A stretch of DNA of 64,000 nt from CAVVNN01 sp963838035 (lineage in GTDB: Bacteria; Actinomycetota; Thermoleophilia; Solirubrobacterales; 70-9), in assembly GCA_963838035.1 (NCBI GenBank), contig CAWIPM010000002.1, positions 558,001 through 622,000 of the forward strand, in the 5' to 3' direction. The position numbers were made by a program, and so were the translations under genes. Under the pieces are notes generated by a model that made no database searches, had not been told where the DNA came from, and worked only from the letters and a program-made list of their open reading frames with translations. This document shows positions 62,333-64,000 of the stretch, one piece after another (position 1 is the stretch's first letter; the number at the start of each line of letters is the position of its first letter).

Positions 62333-63102
62333 ATGAACCCCAACGCTGACGCCGCTGGTCGACTTGCGAGGGAGAGGGATTTCCATGACAGGCTTGCGGA
62401 GGAGCTGGACCCAGCGCGCATGCCCGTACAGCGTTTGAATCAGCTCGATCAAGCGATGGTAGACAGCGCGGGCAATCTCAGGGGCAAGCGGGCCTGGACC
62501 TCGGATGTGGCGCGGGGGACCTCAGCCTAGTCCTTGCCCATGCGGGCGCCAAGACCATCGGGATTGACCTCTCGCCCGGCATGGTCGATGTTGCCAGACG
62601 CCGCCTCGAGCACTTCGTCCCAACTGCTGAGGCGCGATTCCTCGCAGCCCCCGCCGAGGCGCTTCCTCTGGACGACAACAGCGTCGATGTGATCGTCGGA
62701 AGGTTCATCCTCCACCACCTCGATATCGCGCGAGCCGCGAAAGAGTGCTCACGGGTTCTCGCCCCTGGCGGGATCGCCGTTTTCGCCGAGAACTCTGGTC
62801 AGAATCAACTTCTCATGTTCGCCCGGAATCGCCTGGCGGGCCGTTTCGGGATACCCCGGTATGGGACCGTCGATGAGCAGCCCCTCGCCGGCAGGGACAT
62901 CGAAATGCTGAGCCACCATCTCCCGCGGTTGCGGCTCGAGTACCCGGTATTTGACTTCTTCGCCCTGTTCGATCGACAAATTCTCAGGCACCGGTGGTCG
63001 CGAGCCACGCGCCTCCTGCAGGGGCTTGATCGCGTAATCTGGCGATGGTTGCCTCCTGCCCGTCGATGGTCTTTTCGCGTCATTGTGATTTCAGGTACCT
63101 GA
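62333..63102 (+). pseudogene. Class I methyltransferase split by a frameshift
   Basis: MNPNADAAGRLARERDFHDRLAEEL is followed by a shift near 62490 that puts motif I (LDLGCGAGDLSLVLAHAGAKTIGIDLSPGMVD) in the next frame; then AAPAEALPLDDNSVDVIVGRFILHHL, VLAPGGIAVFAEN. Only one lesion, so possibly a recent one or a sequencing error. The motif order fits ubiE-like methyltransferases. Confidence 0.8.
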
Positions 63103-63171
63103 GGCGACCAATCACGGCTGCTATCCGCGGGAGAGGAGGCTGCCGGCCGCTTCGAGCTCCATCTCACTGAC

Positions 63172-64000
63172 TCAGGACTCAACACAGCGCGGAAAAATAC
63201 GGCGAGTCGCCTCGGTGAGGTTTCGTCGATTCGCACACACGCTCTGATCAGGGTTTCGAGCTGCCGCTCTGGCGAGAAGTACTCCTCCCACAACAGCCGG
63301 GACTCGTCGACCCAATTCCGCAGCTTCGTCTTCCCGCTCGCGCAGGATCGCGGGAAGGTCGGCGGTGGCATCCTCGGCAACCCTGACAGAGCAGGCGTCC
63401 CAGTCAACGAATGGCGGCGGCAACCATTCGTCGGAAACGATCACGGGAGCCCGGCCTGCCTGCATCGCCTCGAACAGCCGAATGGAGGCCGGGCCCCGAC
63501 CTCGGGGGCAGACGATAAACGTCGATCTGCCAAGCGTCTCGGCGTACAGGTCAAACGCCTGTCGGCTCTCCTCGCAATAACGTGTCTTCCAAGCCCACCT
63601 GATCCGCGCACTCCAATCAGCGGTATCCTTGACTATCGCCCTGGTGTCGTGGAGCTCGAGAAGGCGCTTTCGCACCGGGTGATTCGATGCCGTCCCCATG
63701 AAGCTCCAAAGCAGATCCGGCTCCATGGATCGAGCGGCCTCCAACCCTTCGCCCAAGCCACCATCTTCGCGGTGATGCTGCGGTACGTAGAACCCTCCAC
63801 TGAATGCGCTGGTCGCCCGCCGCGCCGGAAGCGACGCATACATCCCCGGGGCCCAGGCAAACGGCTCGTCCTGCTGGCAAAAGACATAAGTCCTGAGCAG
63901 CTCCCTGCGGCCGAAACTGCGGGGATCGTCATGGCCGTCCCGCCCCGAGCGGCAGGCCTCGGGCAGATGATCATCTCGGCCTCTCGCCTGGACTCGGCCA
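63172..64000 (-). pseudogene. Exostosin-like glycosyltransferase remnant, cut by the window edge
   Basis: Frame is open from the right edge. Markers: YVFCQQDEPFAWAPGMY, LLWSFMGTASNHPVRKRLL, and the donor block FIVCPRGRGPASIRLFEAMQAGRAPVIVSDEWLPPPFVDW, typical of exostosin-type GT47-like enzymes. Near 63310 the C-terminal homology (LLWEEYFSPERQLETL) moves to another frame while this frame runs on to 63172. So the C-terminus is frameshifted. The N-terminus is outside the window. Confidence 0.7.

Overview
The window is high-GC (roughly two thirds G+C by eye), densely coded DNA of a Gram-positive-type actinobacterium. A class E-like sortase, LPFTG-anchored proteins, ClpS, crotonyl-CoA carboxylase/reductase with a MeaA-type mutase, and CAP-domain secreted proteins fit a soil actinobacterium, perhaps of the Thermoleophilia/Solirubrobacterales. 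That placement is inference; no rRNA or tRNA gene was seen to test it.

Layout. 1-18 kb is mostly core and accessory housekeeping: an aquaporin cut by the window edge; a minus-strand run of Nramp transporter, two small unknowns and an NMT1/THI5-like lipoprotein; then YgfZ, a lipoprotein, RmuC, Ccr with a small partner, ClpS, an acyltransferase-SGNH protein, a VapBC pair, a MeaA-type mutase, a DUF234-type ATPase, two CAP-domain proteins and a sortase. 18-40.5 kb is a large exopolysaccharide or surface glycan locus: flippase, an in-frame duplicated glycosyltransferase, two O-antigen-ligase-like polymerases, two Wzz-tyrosine-kinase fusions, two nucleotide-sugar epimerase/dehydratases, further glycosyltransferases, a methyltransferase, a secreted beta-helix protein, a DegT aminotransferase, a sugar nucleotidyltransferase, the priming glycosylphosphotransferase and a small LPFTG protein. 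An insertion sequence (40540-42152) with perfect 19-bp ends separates this from a MaoC-like hydratase, an unknown gene, a secreted GYWKNH protein, a third CAP protein, a second LPFTG protein coupled to a third polymerase, and a GNAT pair. 49.6-64 kb continues the glycan theme (FkbM methyltransferase, glycosyltransferases, deacetylases, clan-A-like glycosidase, sulfotransferase), but from 58.7 kb on every gene is broken by frameshifts and/or stop codons.

How the genes fit together. The middle of the window encodes most steps of a Wzx/Wzy-type pathway: precursor synthesis (nucleotidyltransferase, epimerases, aminotransferase), priming on lipid, chain building, flipping, polymerisation, length control, and modification (methyl-, acetyl-, sulfo-like transferases, deacetylase). 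Sortase, two LPFTG proteins and paralogous CAP proteins are interleaved with it; two CAP genes, in opposite orientation about 27 kb apart, share a 16-base upstream motif. Separately, Ccr, the MeaA-type mutase and the MaoC-like protein look like parts of the ethylmalonyl-CoA pathway. The least ordinary observations are the fused 385-residue glycosyltransferase duplication, the shared CAP upstream motif, the LPFTG/sortase link to glycan genes, and the decaying 58.7-64 kb block.
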